Positions 49,040 to 59,294 of a stretch of DNA of 64,000 nucleotides are shown piece after piece (positions within the stretch are counted from its first letter, which is position 1; every line of letters starts with the position of its first letter). A program made the position numbers and the translations under genes. Source of the DNA: Adhaeribacter arboris. GTDB lineage: Bacteria > Bacteroidota > Bacteroidia > Cytophagales > Hymenobacteraceae. The notes beneath the pieces are model-generated. The model ran no database searches. It was not told the DNA's origin and saw nothing but the letters and a program-made list of their open reading frames with translations. The stretch is from positions 3,348,001-3,412,000 of the forward strand of contig NZ_PYFT01000001.1 of the NCBI RefSeq assembly GCF_003023845.1. Reading direction: 5' to 3'.

Positions 49040-51181
49040 TTAGATAATATCTTTTAATTCTTGCTGATCCACGAAAGGTTGATTACGCAAACGCTTACCC
49101 GTAGCTTTAAAAAGAGCATTGGCCACGGCGCCACCGGTTGGAGGCAAGGCCGGTTCACCCAAACCAGTAGGATCAATGCCGTTATCCACAAAATGAACTT
49201 CAATTTCCGGAACTTCTTTTAACTTAATCAACCGGTAGGTATCAAAGTTCTTCTGCGTCGGTAGTCCATCTTTAAAAGTTAATTTGCCGTACATCGCGTG
49301 ACCGATACCATCTACAATACCACCCATCATTTGCTGACGGGCGCCACTCAGGTTAACTACTATACCGCAATCACCAGCCGCATAAATCTTTTTCAAAACT
49401 GGTTTTCCTTTCTGTACCACTACTTCGCCCACTTGAGCTACGTAAGAAGCATGCGAGAAGTAAACGCTAAAGCCTTGAAAAACACCTTTCTTCTTACCCC
49501 ATTGCGCTTTTTCCGCCGCTAACTGAATTACTCCCTTCATCCGGTCGATGTCGTATTTTATTTCACCTACCGGCGTTTTCTTCGCCTTATCTAATAAATC
49601 GAGGCGAAATTGAACCGGGTCTTTACCAGCCGCCAGAGCTACTTCATCCATAAACGATTGTTCGGCAAACGCTAAAAAGTTGGTAATGGGAGCCCGCCAC
49701 GGACCAGTGGTAATCGGGGATTGATGCTCTACCGAATCAATTAGTAAATTATCAACCGCTCCGGAAGGGAAGTTATGTTCGCGGGTAGAATTACCGGCAT
49801 TAATACCAGCGCCCCGCAATTTATAACCAATTAAATTTCCTTGCGCATCCAAAGCCGCCTCAAAGCGATACCGAACGGCCGGACGGTAAGAACCACCCGT
49901 CATATCATCTTCCCGGGTCCAGATTACTTTTACCGGAGCTTTAATTATACTCGATACTTCGGCGGCTTCTAAAGCATAGTCAGCTTTTAAACGGCGACCA
50001 AAACCACCACCTAAGCGGGTAATTTGTACGGTTACCTTTTCCGGTGGGATATTCAGCAATTTAGCCGTTTCGTTACGGGCCAAATCCGGCGTTTGCGTTG
50101 GTCCTACTAACTCTACGCCATCGGGCCGAACGTGCGCAAAAAAGTTCATCGGTTCCATCGGACTGTGCGATAAGAACGGACACTGATACTCGCTTTTAAT
50201 TACTTTAGCCGCATTTTTAAAAGCAGTATCTACATCGCCATCTTTCCGGCGTACCGTAGCTTCGGTACTATTCAATAATTCCTGGAAAATACGATCGTGG
50301 TCTTGGGTACTTTCGATGTTACCCTCTTTTTCGTACTCTATTTTTAGAGCTTCCCGCGCTTTTTTAACCTGCCAAGTAGATTTTCCTACTACCGCTACGT
50401 TATTTTTAAAAGTAACTACATCTACAATACCCGGCGTGGCTTTAGCGGCCGCTGAGTCTACAGATTTAATTTTCATCCCGAAAGCTGGCCGTTGCACCAT
50501 GGCAAACAACATTCCTTCGCGGTAAAAATCCAAGCCAAAAAGTGGTTTACCGGTTACAATTGCCGGATGCTCCACATTTTTTATTGCTTTCCCGATCAGT
50601 TTAAAATCTTTCCGGTCTTTTAATTTTACCTCGGTTGGTACGGGTATTTGAGCAGCTTCAGTAGCCAGTTCACCATAAGTTAGTTTCCGGTTACTTGACT
50701 TATGCCAAACTACTCCTTTTTCGGTGCTTAATTCAGATACTGGTACGTTCCAGCGCTTAGCCGCTGCTTCTAGTAGCATTTGGCGCGCAGTAGCGCCCGC
50801 TTTTCGCAATCTTTGCCAGGAATGCGGCACTGCCCCACTACCACCGGTTAATTGGCGCTCGAATTTTTTATCTAACATGGCCTGCTCTACTTTCACCTTA
50901 GTCCAGTCGGCATCCAGCTCTTCGGCCACAATCATCGGGAACGAAGTTTTAATATTCTGGCCTAACTCCGGATTAGGAGAAAAAATAGTAATCAGGCCAT
51001 CCGTAGAAATTTTAAGGTAGCTGTTAAAATCAATATCTCCGGCAGCCAAAGCTGCTTGGCCAACTACCGAAGTAGTAGCCGCTTCGGAGCTGAGCCAGTT
51101 AAAGCCCAGAAAGAGTCCGCCGCCGGCCGCAGCGGTTAATTTCAAGAAGTTTCGCCGGCTCGTTTGTACTTGCGTTGACAT
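49040..51181 (-). CDS. Molybdenum-cofactor oxidoreductase, isoquinoline 1-oxidoreductase beta-type subunit
   Basis: Large catalytic subunit of a xanthine-oxidase-family hydroxylase, 713 residues, carrying the molybdopterin cytosine dinucleotide cofactor. It begins with a twin-arginine-type leader SRRNFLKLTAAAGGGLFLGF, so the complex is probably exported folded to the periplasm. Family segments include GGFGRRLKADYALEA and GEPALPPTGGAVANALFKATG with the likely catalytic Glu (GEPALPP). It starts 2 bases after the [2Fe-2S] subunit gene. The substrate could be an N-heterocycle or an aldehyde. No cytochrome subunit is adjacent. Confidence 0.82.
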   Translation of the reverse strand: MSTQVQTSRRNFLKLTAAAGGGLFLGFNWLSSEAATTSVVGQAALAAGDIDFNSYLKISTDGLITIFSPNPELGQNIKTSFPMIVAEELDADWTKVKVEQAMLDKKFERQLTGGSGAVPHSWQRLRKAGATARQMLLEAAAKRWNVPVSELSTEKGVVWHKSSNRKLTYGELATEAAQIPVPTEVKLKDRKDFKLIGKAIKNVEHPAIVTGKPLFGLDFYREGMLFAMVQRPAFGMKIKSVDSAAAKATPGIVDVVTFKNNVAVVGKSTWQVKKAREALKIEYEKEGNIESTQDHDRIFQELLNSTEATVRRKDGDVDTAFKNAAKVIKSEYQCPFLSHSPMEPMNFFAHVRPDGVELVGPTQTPDLARNETAKLLNIPPEKVTVQITRLGGGFGRRLKADYALEAAEVSSIIKAPVKVIWTREDDMTGGSYRPAVRYRFEAALDAQGNLIGYKLRGAGINAGNSTREHNFPSGAVDNLLIDSVEHQSPITTGPWRAPITNFLAFAEQSFMDEVALAAGKDPVQFRLDLLDKAKKTPVGEIKYDIDRMKGVIQLAAEKAQWGKKKGVFQGFSVYFSHASYVAQVGEVVVQKGKPVLKKIYAAGDCGIVVNLSGARQQMMGGIVDGIGHAMYGKLTFKDGLPTQKNFDTYRLIKLKEVPEIEVHFVDNGIDPTGLGEPALPPTGGAVANALFKATGKRLRNQPFVDQQELKDII

Positions 51182-51183
51182 AG

Positions 51184-51648
51184 CTATTTCGTGGTTTTGT
51201 TAGCGGCTAATTGCACGGCTTCGCGAATCCGGTGATAGGTTCCACAACGGCAAATATTGCCGGTCATGGTGGCATCAATTTCGGCGGTTGTAGGTTTCGG
51301 GTTTTTCTTCAGCAAGGCTGCAGCCGTCATTATCTGACCGGCCTGGCAATAGCCACACTGCGATACATCTACTTCGTTCCAGGCGGCTTGTACCGGATGA
51401 TCCCCTTTAGCAGATAAGCCTTCGATGGTAACAACTTTTGATTTACCCACGGCGGATACCGGATAAACGCAAGATCGGGTAGCTTCGCCGTTAACGTGTA
51501 CGGTACAGGCGCCGCATTGGGCAATACCACAACCATATTTAGTGCCGACCAACCCCAGGTGGTCACGTAGTACCCACAAAAGTGGGGTATCGGGCTCTAC
51601 ATCGGCCTGATAGCTCCGGCCATTTATTTGTAATTTGAACTGGGCCAT
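51184..51648 (-). CDS. [2Fe-2S] subunit of the molybdenum oxidoreductase (IorA type)
   Basis: Electron-transfer subunit of 154 residues with two [2Fe-2S] sites. The plant-ferredoxin-like cluster uses C40, C45, C48 and C60 ([15 protein letters not shown]), and the second uses C98, C101, C133 and C135 ([18 protein letters not shown]). It has no export signal, so it would be carried through the Tat pathway with the large subunit. It is coupled to it with 2 bases between genes. An insertion sequence lies 226 bases upstream and may have displaced the original promoter region. Confidence 0.88.
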   Translation of the reverse strand: MAQFKLQINGRSYQADVEPDTPLLWVLRDHLGLVGTKYGCGIAQCGACTVHVNGEATRSCVYPVSAVGKSKVVTIEGLSAKGDHPVQAAWNEVDVSQCGYCQAGQIMTAAALLKKNPKPTTAEIDATMTGNICRCGTYHRIREAVQLAANKTTK

Positions 51649-51869
51649 TGGTTTAAGAAGATTAGTTTGCAGGCTAATTTACAAAACAATTAAAAATTTA
51701 CCAGAAATTATGTTGTATAATTCACAATAACTAGCCAATTAAATTTTAAAGCTAATTTCCTTTTAGTTAAGGGATAGAAAAGGCGTGTTTAACATTAGTT
51801 ATAAAGAACCGGAGAATATTGCCTTGTACGTTGAAAAGTTAAAAACCACCACTTTTACTTAGACAAAAA

Positions 51870-53559
51870 GCGGTCGTGGCTGTTGCACAACTCCCTTTTG
51901 AGCCGCGTCCTATTTCCCTATCTGAACTCAATGCTGCTCCTAATAGTGCTCTCTTAGTGGAAAAACAGCTTAGTAAAAGCAAAAGAATAGCTGCTAAAAG
52001 CAGATTCTTGATTCTTTTGAAGTGCCAAAGCTTGGCTGACCGCTTTCACCGGTTTAAACTTCAGATATTTCTTCAAGTTAAAAGCAGTGGTGGCCAGCAG
52101 CATCACCTTGTGAGCCCCGGCTTTACCCCGCACTCCTATTTTCCGGAGACCATAGTAATGAATTAAGCTGCCGAAGACCGGCTCTACCGTGCTTTGTCGA
52201 ACTCGCTTCATCCGTTTACCTTTTCTACTTTGCTGTCTTTCTAATGCTCGTCGATATTCCGAATCGTATGCAGTACGGGTGATTTGGCGGCATTGGCTTT
52301 TGGGAACGCAAGAAGATTTGAGCGGGCAATGTTTACAGTCCTGGTAGGTAGCCCGGTAGATTTTTAGCAAACCTCCCTCCGCATTGGTGTCATAGGTCTT
52401 AAAGGCGAGTATCTTCCCGGTCGGACAGGTGAAATAGTCAGCTTGTTGGTCATAAGGAAAACCTTCTATCTCGGACTTGTACTGGCCAAATACGGGTATC
52501 CAGCCCGTTATCTTTCTTTGCTCTAAAAAGGCGTAGTTGCTACCGTTAGAATAGCCACCATCCGCTAGCAGTTCCTTTAGACGTAGTTCATTATCTAGTA
52601 GCCGTCGCTGCAATCTCAGCGTGATAGCCGGCAAATATTGGCTGTCCCGCCCATCAGCCAAATCCGCTTGAACATGGCTGATAACGCCTTTGGCTGTATC
52701 CACCGCCAGGCTGCAATAATAGTTAAGTTGTCTGGCTTTGCCCGGTTTGACCGATATGCGGGCATCCGGATCGGTGGAACTGTAGTGCGTTTTATTGCTG
52801 ACCAGGCGGGCCTTCTCGTGCTTACCGCCTAAGCCTTTGGGAGATGCTTTCAGCTGATCTTGGTGCTTTTCCAGTTTTCTTAACTGGTACTCCGGAGCCG
52901 AGAGGAACTGTTCTGGCTTTCCCTCTTTATTCTGGTTGGACTTCTTTACTACCGCTTCATTCTCGAGGATAACCTTCGTTAAGTGCTTTTTCACCGACTC
53001 GGGTGATTGTTTTAAAAGCAGGCTATCCATCGAAGCATTGGCCTTAATGGGGGCGGAGTCAATCGCCTGCCGATGACCGGCTACCATGCCTTTCTCGACA
53101 CATAAGCGAAAGACTCTATCAAACAGTAGCTCAAACAACTTCTCCGGGTAAAGCTGCCGAGTACGAGAAACCGTGGAGTGCCAGGGCAAGGGCTCATCTA
53201 TTTGGTAGTCTAAAAAGTAAAGCAGATCTAGTCGGAGGCTACAGTGCTCGATCAGTTGGCGGTCGGAAACAATATTCTCCAGGTAACCCACCAAGCAGAG
53301 CTTAAAGAAGACTACCGGATCGATCGACTGCTGACCACATCGTCCGTAGTAAGGTTGGGTAAGCTCGTAGAGAAAATCCAAATTCAACTGCTGTTTCAAG
53401 CGGCGATAGAAGTTGTGTTCTGGTACATGTGCCGAGAGCGAAAAAAGCAACGCCTTTTCATCTTCCAAAACCTTTCTGCCTTGCATAACCTTAAAAAATA
53501 GTCCTATCCTTCTTCAACGATTAACTTCAATCAAGGGGTTGTGCAACAGCCACTGCGGT
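51870..53559. mobile_element. IS1182-type insertion sequence with target duplication
   Basis: An element of about 1680 bases (51875-53554). The ends carry inverted repeats GTGGCTGTTGCACAAC (51876-51891 and, inverted, 53538-53553). Directly outside there is GCGGT on both sides (51870-51874 and 53555-53559), the likely 5-bp target duplication. It holds one intact transposase gene on the minus strand. The target is the space between the pgl stop codon and the molybdenum oxidoreductase operon. Intact ends and ORF suggest a recent insertion. Confidence 0.85.
51954..53486 (-). CDS. IS1182-family transposase
   Basis: DDE transposase of 510 residues, full length for the family. The N-terminus has the conserved FFKLCLVGYLENIVSDRQLIEH, the first catalytic Asp lies in AIDSAPIKANAS, the second in LADGGYSNGSNY, and the Glu in STVEPVFGSLIHYYG. 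A CX2C-type Zn-like segment (YQDCKHCPLKSSCVPKSQC) precedes the Glu. No stop or frameshift interrupts it, so it is probably active. Confidence 0.9.
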   Translation of the reverse strand: MQGRKVLEDEKALLFSLSAHVPEHNFYRRLKQQLNLDFLYELTQPYYGRCGQQSIDPVVFFKLCLVGYLENIVSDRQLIEHCSLRLDLLYFLDYQIDEPLPWHSTVSRTRQLYPEKLFELLFDRVFRLCVEKGMVAGHRQAIDSAPIKANASMDSLLLKQSPESVKKHLTKVILENEAVVKKSNQNKEGKPEQFLSAPEYQLRKLEKHQDQLKASPKGLGGKHEKARLVSNKTHYSSTDPDARISVKPGKARQLNYYCSLAVDTAKGVISHVQADLADGRDSQYLPAITLRLQRRLLDNELRLKELLADGGYSNGSNYAFLEQRKITGWIPVFGQYKSEIEGFPYDQQADYFTCPTGKILAFKTYDTNAEGGLLKIYRATYQDCKHCPLKSSCVPKSQCRQITRTAYDSEYRRALERQQSRKGKRMKRVRQSTVEPVFGSLIHYYGLRKIGVRGKAGAHKVMLLATTAFNLKKYLKFKPVKAVSQALALQKNQESAFSSYSFAFTKLFFH

Positions 53560-53580
53560 TTTCTACGAATAAGAAAAATT

Positions 53581-54309
53581 CTAATTTTTATTAGTTAATC
53601 GGTCTGCTGCTGCTTCGTCTACCATCCAGATAGTTTCACCTTTTTGCGGTTGAATAAGTTGGGCCGGATATTTTTCCGGATTATGTTCTCCTTCTAAAAC
53701 TTCGTATAAGGCATTACTTTTCTTTCCGCCGTAAGTTAAAAAAGCAATTTTGTTTGCCTGATTAATAAAAGGAGCCGTGAGGGTAATACGGTGCATTTGT
53801 TGCGGCTCTAAATAATAAGCCTGCACCCAACGCTCTTTTTCGTGCAGAACAGCTGTACCCGGAAAAAGAGAAGCCGTGTGACCATCATCGCCCATTCCTA
53901 ACAAAATTAAATCGAAACCAGCGTTTGGTTCATGAAAGTGATTTCGTAAAAGATCTTCGTATTGTTGCGCATATTGTTCGGGAGCTACTTCGCCCCACAT
54001 GGGGTAAATTTGAGCAGGAGGTATGGGCACATTCTTCAGCAAAGTATCAAAAGCCATTTTAGCATTGCTGCGTTCATCGGTAAGGGGCACCCAACGTTCG
54101 TCGCCCCAGAATACATAGGTTTGCTGCCAGGGTATTTCTTCTCGATAAGGTGATTGCGTTAGTAAACGATATAATTTCTCCGGCGAAGAACCTCCCGTTA
54201 AGGCAACGGTAAATTTATTTTTGGCTTTTACCGCTTCTAGGGCCGTTTGCCGGAAAATTTCGGCAGCCGCTTGGCTAAGTTCTTCCAAATTTGTAAATAC
54301 CCGGATCAT
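53581..54309 (-). CDS. pgl: 6-phosphogluconolactonase
   Basis: Second step of the oxidative pentose phosphate pathway, hydrolysing 6-phosphogluconolactone. The 242 residues show [37 protein letters not shown] and [18 protein letters not shown], the signature of the DevB/SOL family, a fold shared with glucosamine-6-phosphate deaminase. Its start overlaps the zwf end by 4 bases, so it follows zwf in one operon. The IS1182 element lies 22 bases beyond its stop codon. Confidence 0.93.
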   Translation of the reverse strand: MIRVFTNLEELSQAAAEIFRQTALEAVKAKNKFTVALTGGSSPEKLYRLLTQSPYREEIPWQQTYVFWGDERWVPLTDERSNAKMAFDTLLKNVPIPPAQIYPMWGEVAPEQYAQQYEDLLRNHFHEPNAGFDLILLGMGDDGHTASLFPGTAVLHEKERWVQAYYLEPQQMHRITLTAPFINQANKIAFLTYGGKKSNALYEVLEGEHNPEKYPAQLIQPQKGETIWMVDEAAADRLTNKN

Positions 54310-55847
54310 GCTTTTTCCTTTTCTTTCACTTCCTTAGATTGCCCGTTCCGGGAAACATTTACCGCCCAGGTATGGCCTTCGCGAGCTATTAAAGCCTCTG
54401 CATTTTCGGGTCCCCACATGCCTGCCGTATAGTTCGGAAACTCCAGCGACGGCCGCGACTCCCAGGTTTCCAGAATTGGCGTAATTACTTCCCAGGCGGT
54501 TTCTACCTGGTCGGAGCGCATAAATAAAGTAGCATCGCCTTGTAAAGCATCGAGCAACAAGGTTTCATAAGCCTCCGGCGATTGGGTAGAACAATCATCG
54601 TAATCAAACACCAGTTCGGCTGGGGTCAATTGCATTTCCAAGCCGGGTCGTTTGGCAGTAAACCGCAGGCGGATATCCATTTGCGGCTGAATATTGATGG
54701 TTAACCGGTTAGGCAATAAATTTTCGGAGAGAGCCGTGGAAAAGGTAGAATGCGGCACGGGCCGGAACTGCACGGTTATAGAAGAAGTTTTTTCCTGCAG
54801 ACGCTTACCGGTACGCAAATAAAAGGGTACTCCTTGCCAACGCCAATTATCCAGGTAAAATTTTACGGCAGCATACGTTTCAGTATTTGAATGCGGATCT
54901 ACGCTGGTTTCTTCGCGGTAACCCGGCACTTTTTTACCCTGCACCCAGCCGGACCCGTATTGACCCCGGACGGCATGTTTGTTTACCTGATCAGGTGTTA
55001 GGCGGCGGATAGCCCGTAGTACATCTACCTTGCGGTTGCGTATTTCTTCGGCTTCGAACGAAACGGGCGGTTCCATGGCAATCATACACATAATCTGGAG
55101 CAAGTGGTTTTGAATCATATCCCGCAAGGCGCCCGATCCTTCGTAGTAGCCTCCTCGATCTTCTACCCCAACTTGTTCGGCTACCGTTACCTGCACGTAA
55201 TCGATATAATTCCGGTTCCAGAGAGGTTCGAACAAGGCATTGGCGAACCGAAAAGCCAGAATGTTTTGCACCGTTTCTTTTCCCAGGTAATGATCAATGC
55301 GGTAAATCTGGCTTTCCTGAAAAGTACGGGTGAGTAACTGGTTTAAATCACGGGCCGTTGCTAAATCTTTCCCGAATGGTTTCTCCACAATAATGCGATC
55401 GCGGGCCGCATCACTGGCCAACTTAGCCGCGTGGATATTAACGGTAACTGCTTCGATAAACTGGGGGGCAATGGAGAGATAGAACAATCGGTTGGCTCGG
55501 GTACCCCAGGCTTTATCCAATTCAGCTATTCTATCGGCTAATTTTTTATAAGCTTCCGGATCATTGATTTCAGAGGGTAGATAAGAAATAAACGGGTTAA
55601 AAGTATTCCATTTTTCTTCGGTTGGTTTACCGCTGCGCGAAAACTCACCTAAGCCTTCGTACAGACGCGTCCGGTAGTCATTATCGTTCAGGGGGGTACG
55701 TCCTAAGCCAATAATGGCAAATTTATCGGGCAACCAGCCATCCAGAAACAAATTGTAAAATGCCGGTAACAGTTTTCGTTTGGTTAAATCGCCGGTACCG
55801 CCGAAGATAACCACCACGGTTGGCGCTGTATTTTTGCCTGTTATCAT
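54306..55847 (-). CDS. zwf: Glucose-6-phosphate 1-dehydrogenase
   Basis: NADP(+)-dependent first enzyme of the oxidative pentose phosphate pathway, 513 residues. [20 protein letters not shown] is the N-terminal dinucleotide fold and [13 protein letters not shown] is the active-site signature with the catalytic His region. The C-terminal end [15 protein letters not shown] is typical. It is coupled to pgl with a 4-base overlap and is 232 bases downstream of gnd, where a separate promoter may lie. Confidence 0.96.
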   Translation of the reverse strand: MITGKNTAPTVVVIFGGTGDLTKRKLLPAFYNLFLDGWLPDKFAIIGLGRTPLNDNDYRTRLYEGLGEFSRSGKPTEEKWNTFNPFISYLPSEINDPEAYKKLADRIAELDKAWGTRANRLFYLSIAPQFIEAVTVNIHAAKLASDAARDRIIVEKPFGKDLATARDLNQLLTRTFQESQIYRIDHYLGKETVQNILAFRFANALFEPLWNRNYIDYVQVTVAEQVGVEDRGGYYEGSGALRDMIQNHLLQIMCMIAMEPPVSFEAEEIRNRKVDVLRAIRRLTPDQVNKHAVRGQYGSGWVQGKKVPGYREETSVDPHSNTETYAAVKFYLDNWRWQGVPFYLRTGKRLQEKTSSITVQFRPVPHSTFSTALSENLLPNRLTINIQPQMDIRLRFTAKRPGLEMQLTPAELVFDYDDCSTQSPEAYETLLLDALQGDATLFMRSDQVETAWEVITPILETWESRPSLEFPNYTAGMWGPENAEALIAREGHTWAVNVSRNGQSKEVKEKEKA

Positions 55848-56079
55848 AAGGATAATGATTAATAAGGTAGTATTACCGGATAGAAGCTGTATAGGAGGTT
55901 TTGAATTTATCTGATATCAAGACCCGGAACATTCCATCCCGCTTTTATTTTTTTCGATGTATTAATAAGAGAAACAACACAACTTAAATCTGTTGATGTA
56001 ACTATTACAACTACTAACCCGAAACTACGCGAAATGTTAAATACGGCACATCAAGTATGGCCTTTTTCTTAAAGGCCCA

Positions 56080-57498
56080 TTAACTCCACTGCGTATGAAA
56101 AATGCCTGTCTGATCAATACGTTCGTAAGTATGCGCCCCAAAGTAGTCCCGCTGCGCCTGAATTAAATTGGTAGGTAAAGTAGCGCTGCGGTAAGCATCA
56201 AAATAACTCAACGATGCTAACAAACCGGGCATCGGAATTCCTTTATCTACGGCGGTTTTAACTATAATTCGTACATCTGCCTGGCGCTGTAACAAAGATT
56301 CTCCAATTTTAGGATCGAGCAACAGATTGGACAAATCCGGGTTGGTAGCAAAAGCTTGCCGGATATCTTCTAAACAAGCCGCCCGGATAATGCACCCCCC
56401 CCGCCAGATTTTAGCTACTTCCTGCAGTTGCAAACCATAATTATACACTTGCGAAGCTATCCGTAACTGCACCAAACCTTGCGCATAGGTAATAAGCATA
56501 GAAAAATAAAACGCTTGCCGGAGCTGATCAATAAGTTGCAAATTGTCAGCCTCTGAATGAGAGGCGGCGTTTATTCCTCCTAATTGCTGAGCGGCTTGTA
56601 CTCTTTCGTCTTTATAAGCTGACATATCGCGCATCGTTACGGCCATATCCACAGTAGGAAGCGGAACCTGCAAGTCCATGGCGTTCTGTGAAGTCCATTT
56701 TCCGGTACCTTTTTGCCTTGCCCGATCCGAAATAAGATTTACCAATCGTTGGCCGGTAGCTTCGTCGTTTTTTTGCAAAATTTCACCGGTAATTTCAATC
56801 AGGAAGGATTGAACTTCGGTTTGATTCCAGCTGGAAAATACTTGTTGCAAAGCATCATCGTTCAGTCCTAAACCACGTTTTAGAAAATCATACGTTTCGG
56901 CAATGAGTTGCATAATGCCGTACTCAATGCCATTGTGCACCATTTTCACGTAATTACCTGCCGAGCCATTTCCTAAATAAGTTACACAAGGTTCGCCATT
57001 TACTTTAGCGGCTACGGCTTCAAATATCGGGCGTAATCTTTCGTAGGCTTGTTTATCCCCGCCCGGCATCATACTCGGTCCAAAGCGGGCACCTTTTTCT
57101 CCTCCCGAAATACCCATCCCAAAAAAATGAATTCCTTTTTCGGCCAAAGCTGCATCCCGCCGGTCGGTATCCGGGAAGTAAGAGTTACCTCCGTCGATTA
57201 CAATATCACCGGGTTCCAGATAGGGTAATAAACTGGCAATGGCAGCATCTACCGGTTTACCCGCGGGTACCAGCAACATTAAGGCCCGGGGCTTCCGCAA
57301 TGATTGAATAAATTCTTCGGCGATGGTAGTTCCTTTTACCGGTTTACCTTTATCGGCTTCGTTTTCCAGAGCTAAAGCTTTCACCGGGTCCAAGTCCAGG
57401 CCGGAAACGGCAAAACCATGATCAGCCATATTTAAAAGTAAATTGCGGCCCATCACGCCCAAACCTACCATGCCAAAATCGTATTGTGTGTCGTTCAT
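56080..57498 (-). CDS. gnd: 6-phosphogluconate dehydrogenase (decarboxylating)
   Basis: Makes ribulose 5-phosphate, CO2 and NADPH. The 472 residues are the long form: GLGVMGRNLLLNMADHGF at the start, GMGISGGEKGARFGPSMMPGG, and GNYVKMVHNGIEYGIMQ with the catalytic Lys, followed by the C-terminal YFGAHTYERID tail. It is 48 bases downstream of the HAD phosphatase gene and belongs to the pentose phosphate cluster. Confidence 0.96.
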   Translation of the reverse strand: MNDTQYDFGMVGLGVMGRNLLLNMADHGFAVSGLDLDPVKALALENEADKGKPVKGTTIAEEFIQSLRKPRALMLLVPAGKPVDAAIASLLPYLEPGDIVIDGGNSYFPDTDRRDAALAEKGIHFFGMGISGGEKGARFGPSMMPGGDKQAYERLRPIFEAVAAKVNGEPCVTYLGNGSAGNYVKMVHNGIEYGIMQLIAETYDFLKRGLGLNDDALQQVFSSWNQTEVQSFLIEITGEILQKNDEATGQRLVNLISDRARQKGTGKWTSQNAMDLQVPLPTVDMAVTMRDMSAYKDERVQAAQQLGGINAASHSEADNLQLIDQLRQAFYFSMLITYAQGLVQLRIASQVYNYGLQLQEVAKIWRGGCIIRAACLEDIRQAFATNPDLSNLLLDPKIGESLLQRQADVRIIVKTAVDKGIPMPGLLASLSYFDAYRSATLPTNLIQAQRDYFGAHTYERIDQTGIFHTQWS

Positions 57499-57546
57499 AA
57501 CAGCTTTATGTTTGAAGCTTTTGGTGTAAATGTAAAAGAGTAACCA

Positions 57547-58164
57547 TTAAACTAAACCAAAGTTTGCCAGAGCTTGCCGGGTGGTAGCATAACTGGTATG
57601 ATGAATACAATGCATGCCTAAACTACCCGCTTCCCGCACAAACATAGCTCGGTCGTCGATGTAAATGCTGTGTTCCGGAGCTACCTGGGCGACATCCAAA
57701 GCTAACCGGAAAATATCATGATCGGGTTTCCGGAAGTGCACAAAGCACGAGGAGACAAAAGTATCGATGAATTTATCTAACCCGAATTGCTGGATGCGGT
57801 AAGCGTTTATTTCACGGCCTTCGTTGTTTACAGCTATCGATTTTAATTTATAGCGATGTTTTAATTCCGTAACCATTGCCATCATATCGGGAAACGGACC
57901 AGTTTGATCCATGATAAATTGCGTAAACTCCTGCCGGGAATAAGGCCGGTCTTCGTAGAAAACAATCCGTTCCAAGTATTCGTCCAGGCTTAACTTACCC
58001 GATTCGTAGGTATCAAAAGTAAGGTGGTGCCGCTCGTTGAGCTGTTCGTAATCTAAATTAAATTTTTCCGCCGCCCGTTTCCGGGCGGCACGATCCCAGC
58101 CATTGGTTAAAAATACCCCACCTATATCCAAAAAAAGGGCCTTAATAGAAAAAGTCGCACTCAT
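57547..58164 (-). CDS. HAD-family phosphatase in the pentose phosphate cluster
   Basis: HAD-like hydrolase of 205 residues: FLDIGGVFLTNGWDRA (the first Asp is present, the second is replaced by Gly-Gly as is common in the YihX-type group), VNNEGREINAYR, and YIDDRAMFVREAGSLGM. Resembles alpha-D-glucose-1-phosphate phosphatase-type proteins. It shares one base with the transaldolase stop codon (58164), so it is tightly coupled to the cluster. It may remove phosphate from a sugar intermediate or correct a damaged metabolite, which is inference. Confidence 0.75.
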   Translation of the reverse strand: MSATFSIKALFLDIGGVFLTNGWDRAARKRAAEKFNLDYEQLNERHHLTFDTYESGKLSLDEYLERIVFYEDRPYSRQEFTQFIMDQTGPFPDMMAMVTELKHRYKLKSIAVNNEGREINAYRIQQFGLDKFIDTFVSSCFVHFRKPDHDIFRLALDVAQVAPEHSIYIDDRAMFVREAGSLGMHCIHHTSYATTRQALANFGLV

Positions 58165-59294
58165 TATTCTACCGTGGCTGCTTCTTTACGCTTTTCTTCC
58201 AACACACGCATCAAACTAGTAAATGGTTTAATAAATTTCTGGATACCTTCTTCTTCTAATTGTTGGGTTATAGCGGCTAAATCAATTCCTACTTCCGCTA
58301 ATTGGGCTAAAGTATTCCGGGCTTCTTCGGTGCCTTCCTCTAAGCGAGCAGCCGGCTGTCCGTGGTCGCGGAAAGCATTAAGCGTTTCCATAGGCACCGT
58401 ATTTACCGTATCAGGTCCAATTAAGGATTCCACGTAAAGTACATCCCGGTAAGCCGGATTTTTGGTACTGGTGCTAGCCCAGAGTAAACGCTGTGGTTTG
58501 GCTCCTTTTTCGGCTAAAGCTTTAAACCGGTCAGATTGGAATACTTCTTTGTAAATCTGGTAAGCCATTTTAGCGCTGGCAATAGCTGTTTTTCCGAGCA
58601 GCTGCTTGGCAACTCCAGCTTTATCGATGCTTTCGTTAGCTAATTTATCCAGTTTAGGATCTACCAGAGCATCTATCCGGCTGAGGAAGAAACTCGCAAC
58701 TGAGGCTACCTTATCGATTGGTTCACCTTTTTGCGCCCGCTGTTCCAGACCGGCCACGTAAGCTTCGGCAACCTGCCGGTATCGTTCCAGGCTAAATAAT
58801 AACGTAACATTAACATTAATGCCTTCGCTGATTAACTGGGTAATAGCCGGTAACCCTTCGGGAGTGCCTGGTACTTTAATCATTACGTTTGGCCGGTTTA
58901 AGGTTTGCCACGAAGATTGCGCTTCTTTAATGGTGCCAGCGGTATCCTGCGCCAGAGTGGGCGAAACTTCTAGGCTCACGTAACCATCCAGGCCTTGGGT
59001 TTGTTCGTAAACTCCTTGAAAGGTATCGGCCGCATTTTGCACATCTTCAATAGCTACCGCTAAAAAAATTTCTTCGGTAGATTTTCCTGATTGCGCCAAG
59101 GTTTGAATAGCCTCCCAGTAATCGTCGCTACGGGCAATAGCTTCTTCAAAAATAGCCGGGTTAGAAGTAACGCCCCGCAAATCATCTTCGTCGATCAATT
59201 TTTTTAATTCGCCGGAAGAGATAAATTTCCGACGGATAAAGTCCAGCCAGATACTCTGACCAAACGATGCTATTTGAGCAAGAGAACTTTTCAT
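58164..59294 (-). CDS. tal: Transaldolase (long form)
   Basis: Schiff-base enzyme of the non-oxidative pentose phosphate pathway that moves a dihydroxyacetone unit. The 376 residues match the long form found in cyanobacteria and actinobacteria. The Schiff-base lysine is likely in RPNVMIKVPGTPEG. Other family segments are IWLDFIRRKFI, GVTSNPAIFEEAI, NVTLLFSLERY and RLLWASTSTKNP. The start overlaps the rpiB stop by 4 bases, and the stop overlaps the HAD gene by one base. Confidence 0.93.
   Translation of the reverse strand: MKSSLAQIASFGQSIWLDFIRRKFISSGELKKLIDEDDLRGVTSNPAIFEEAIARSDDYWEAIQTLAQSGKSTEEIFLAVAIEDVQNAADTFQGVYEQTQGLDGYVSLEVSPTLAQDTAGTIKEAQSSWQTLNRPNVMIKVPGTPEGLPAITQLISEGINVNVTLLFSLERYRQVAEAYVAGLEQRAQKGEPIDKVASVASFFLSRIDALVDPKLDKLANESIDKAGVAKQLLGKTAIASAKMAYQIYKEVFQSDRFKALAEKGAKPQRLLWASTSTKNPAYRDVLYVESLIGPDTVNTVPMETLNAFRDHGQPAARLEEGTEEARNTLAQLAEVGIDLAAITQQLEEEGIQKFIKPFTSLMRVLEEKRKEAATVE

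Noticed and set aside
48895-49047. A 50-residue, very basic plus-strand frame (MWKEVRKWIKKFSERK...)
   Set aside because: It runs through the terminator hairpin of the neighbouring gene and into its 3' end, with composition set by A-rich DNA; no promoter was seen.
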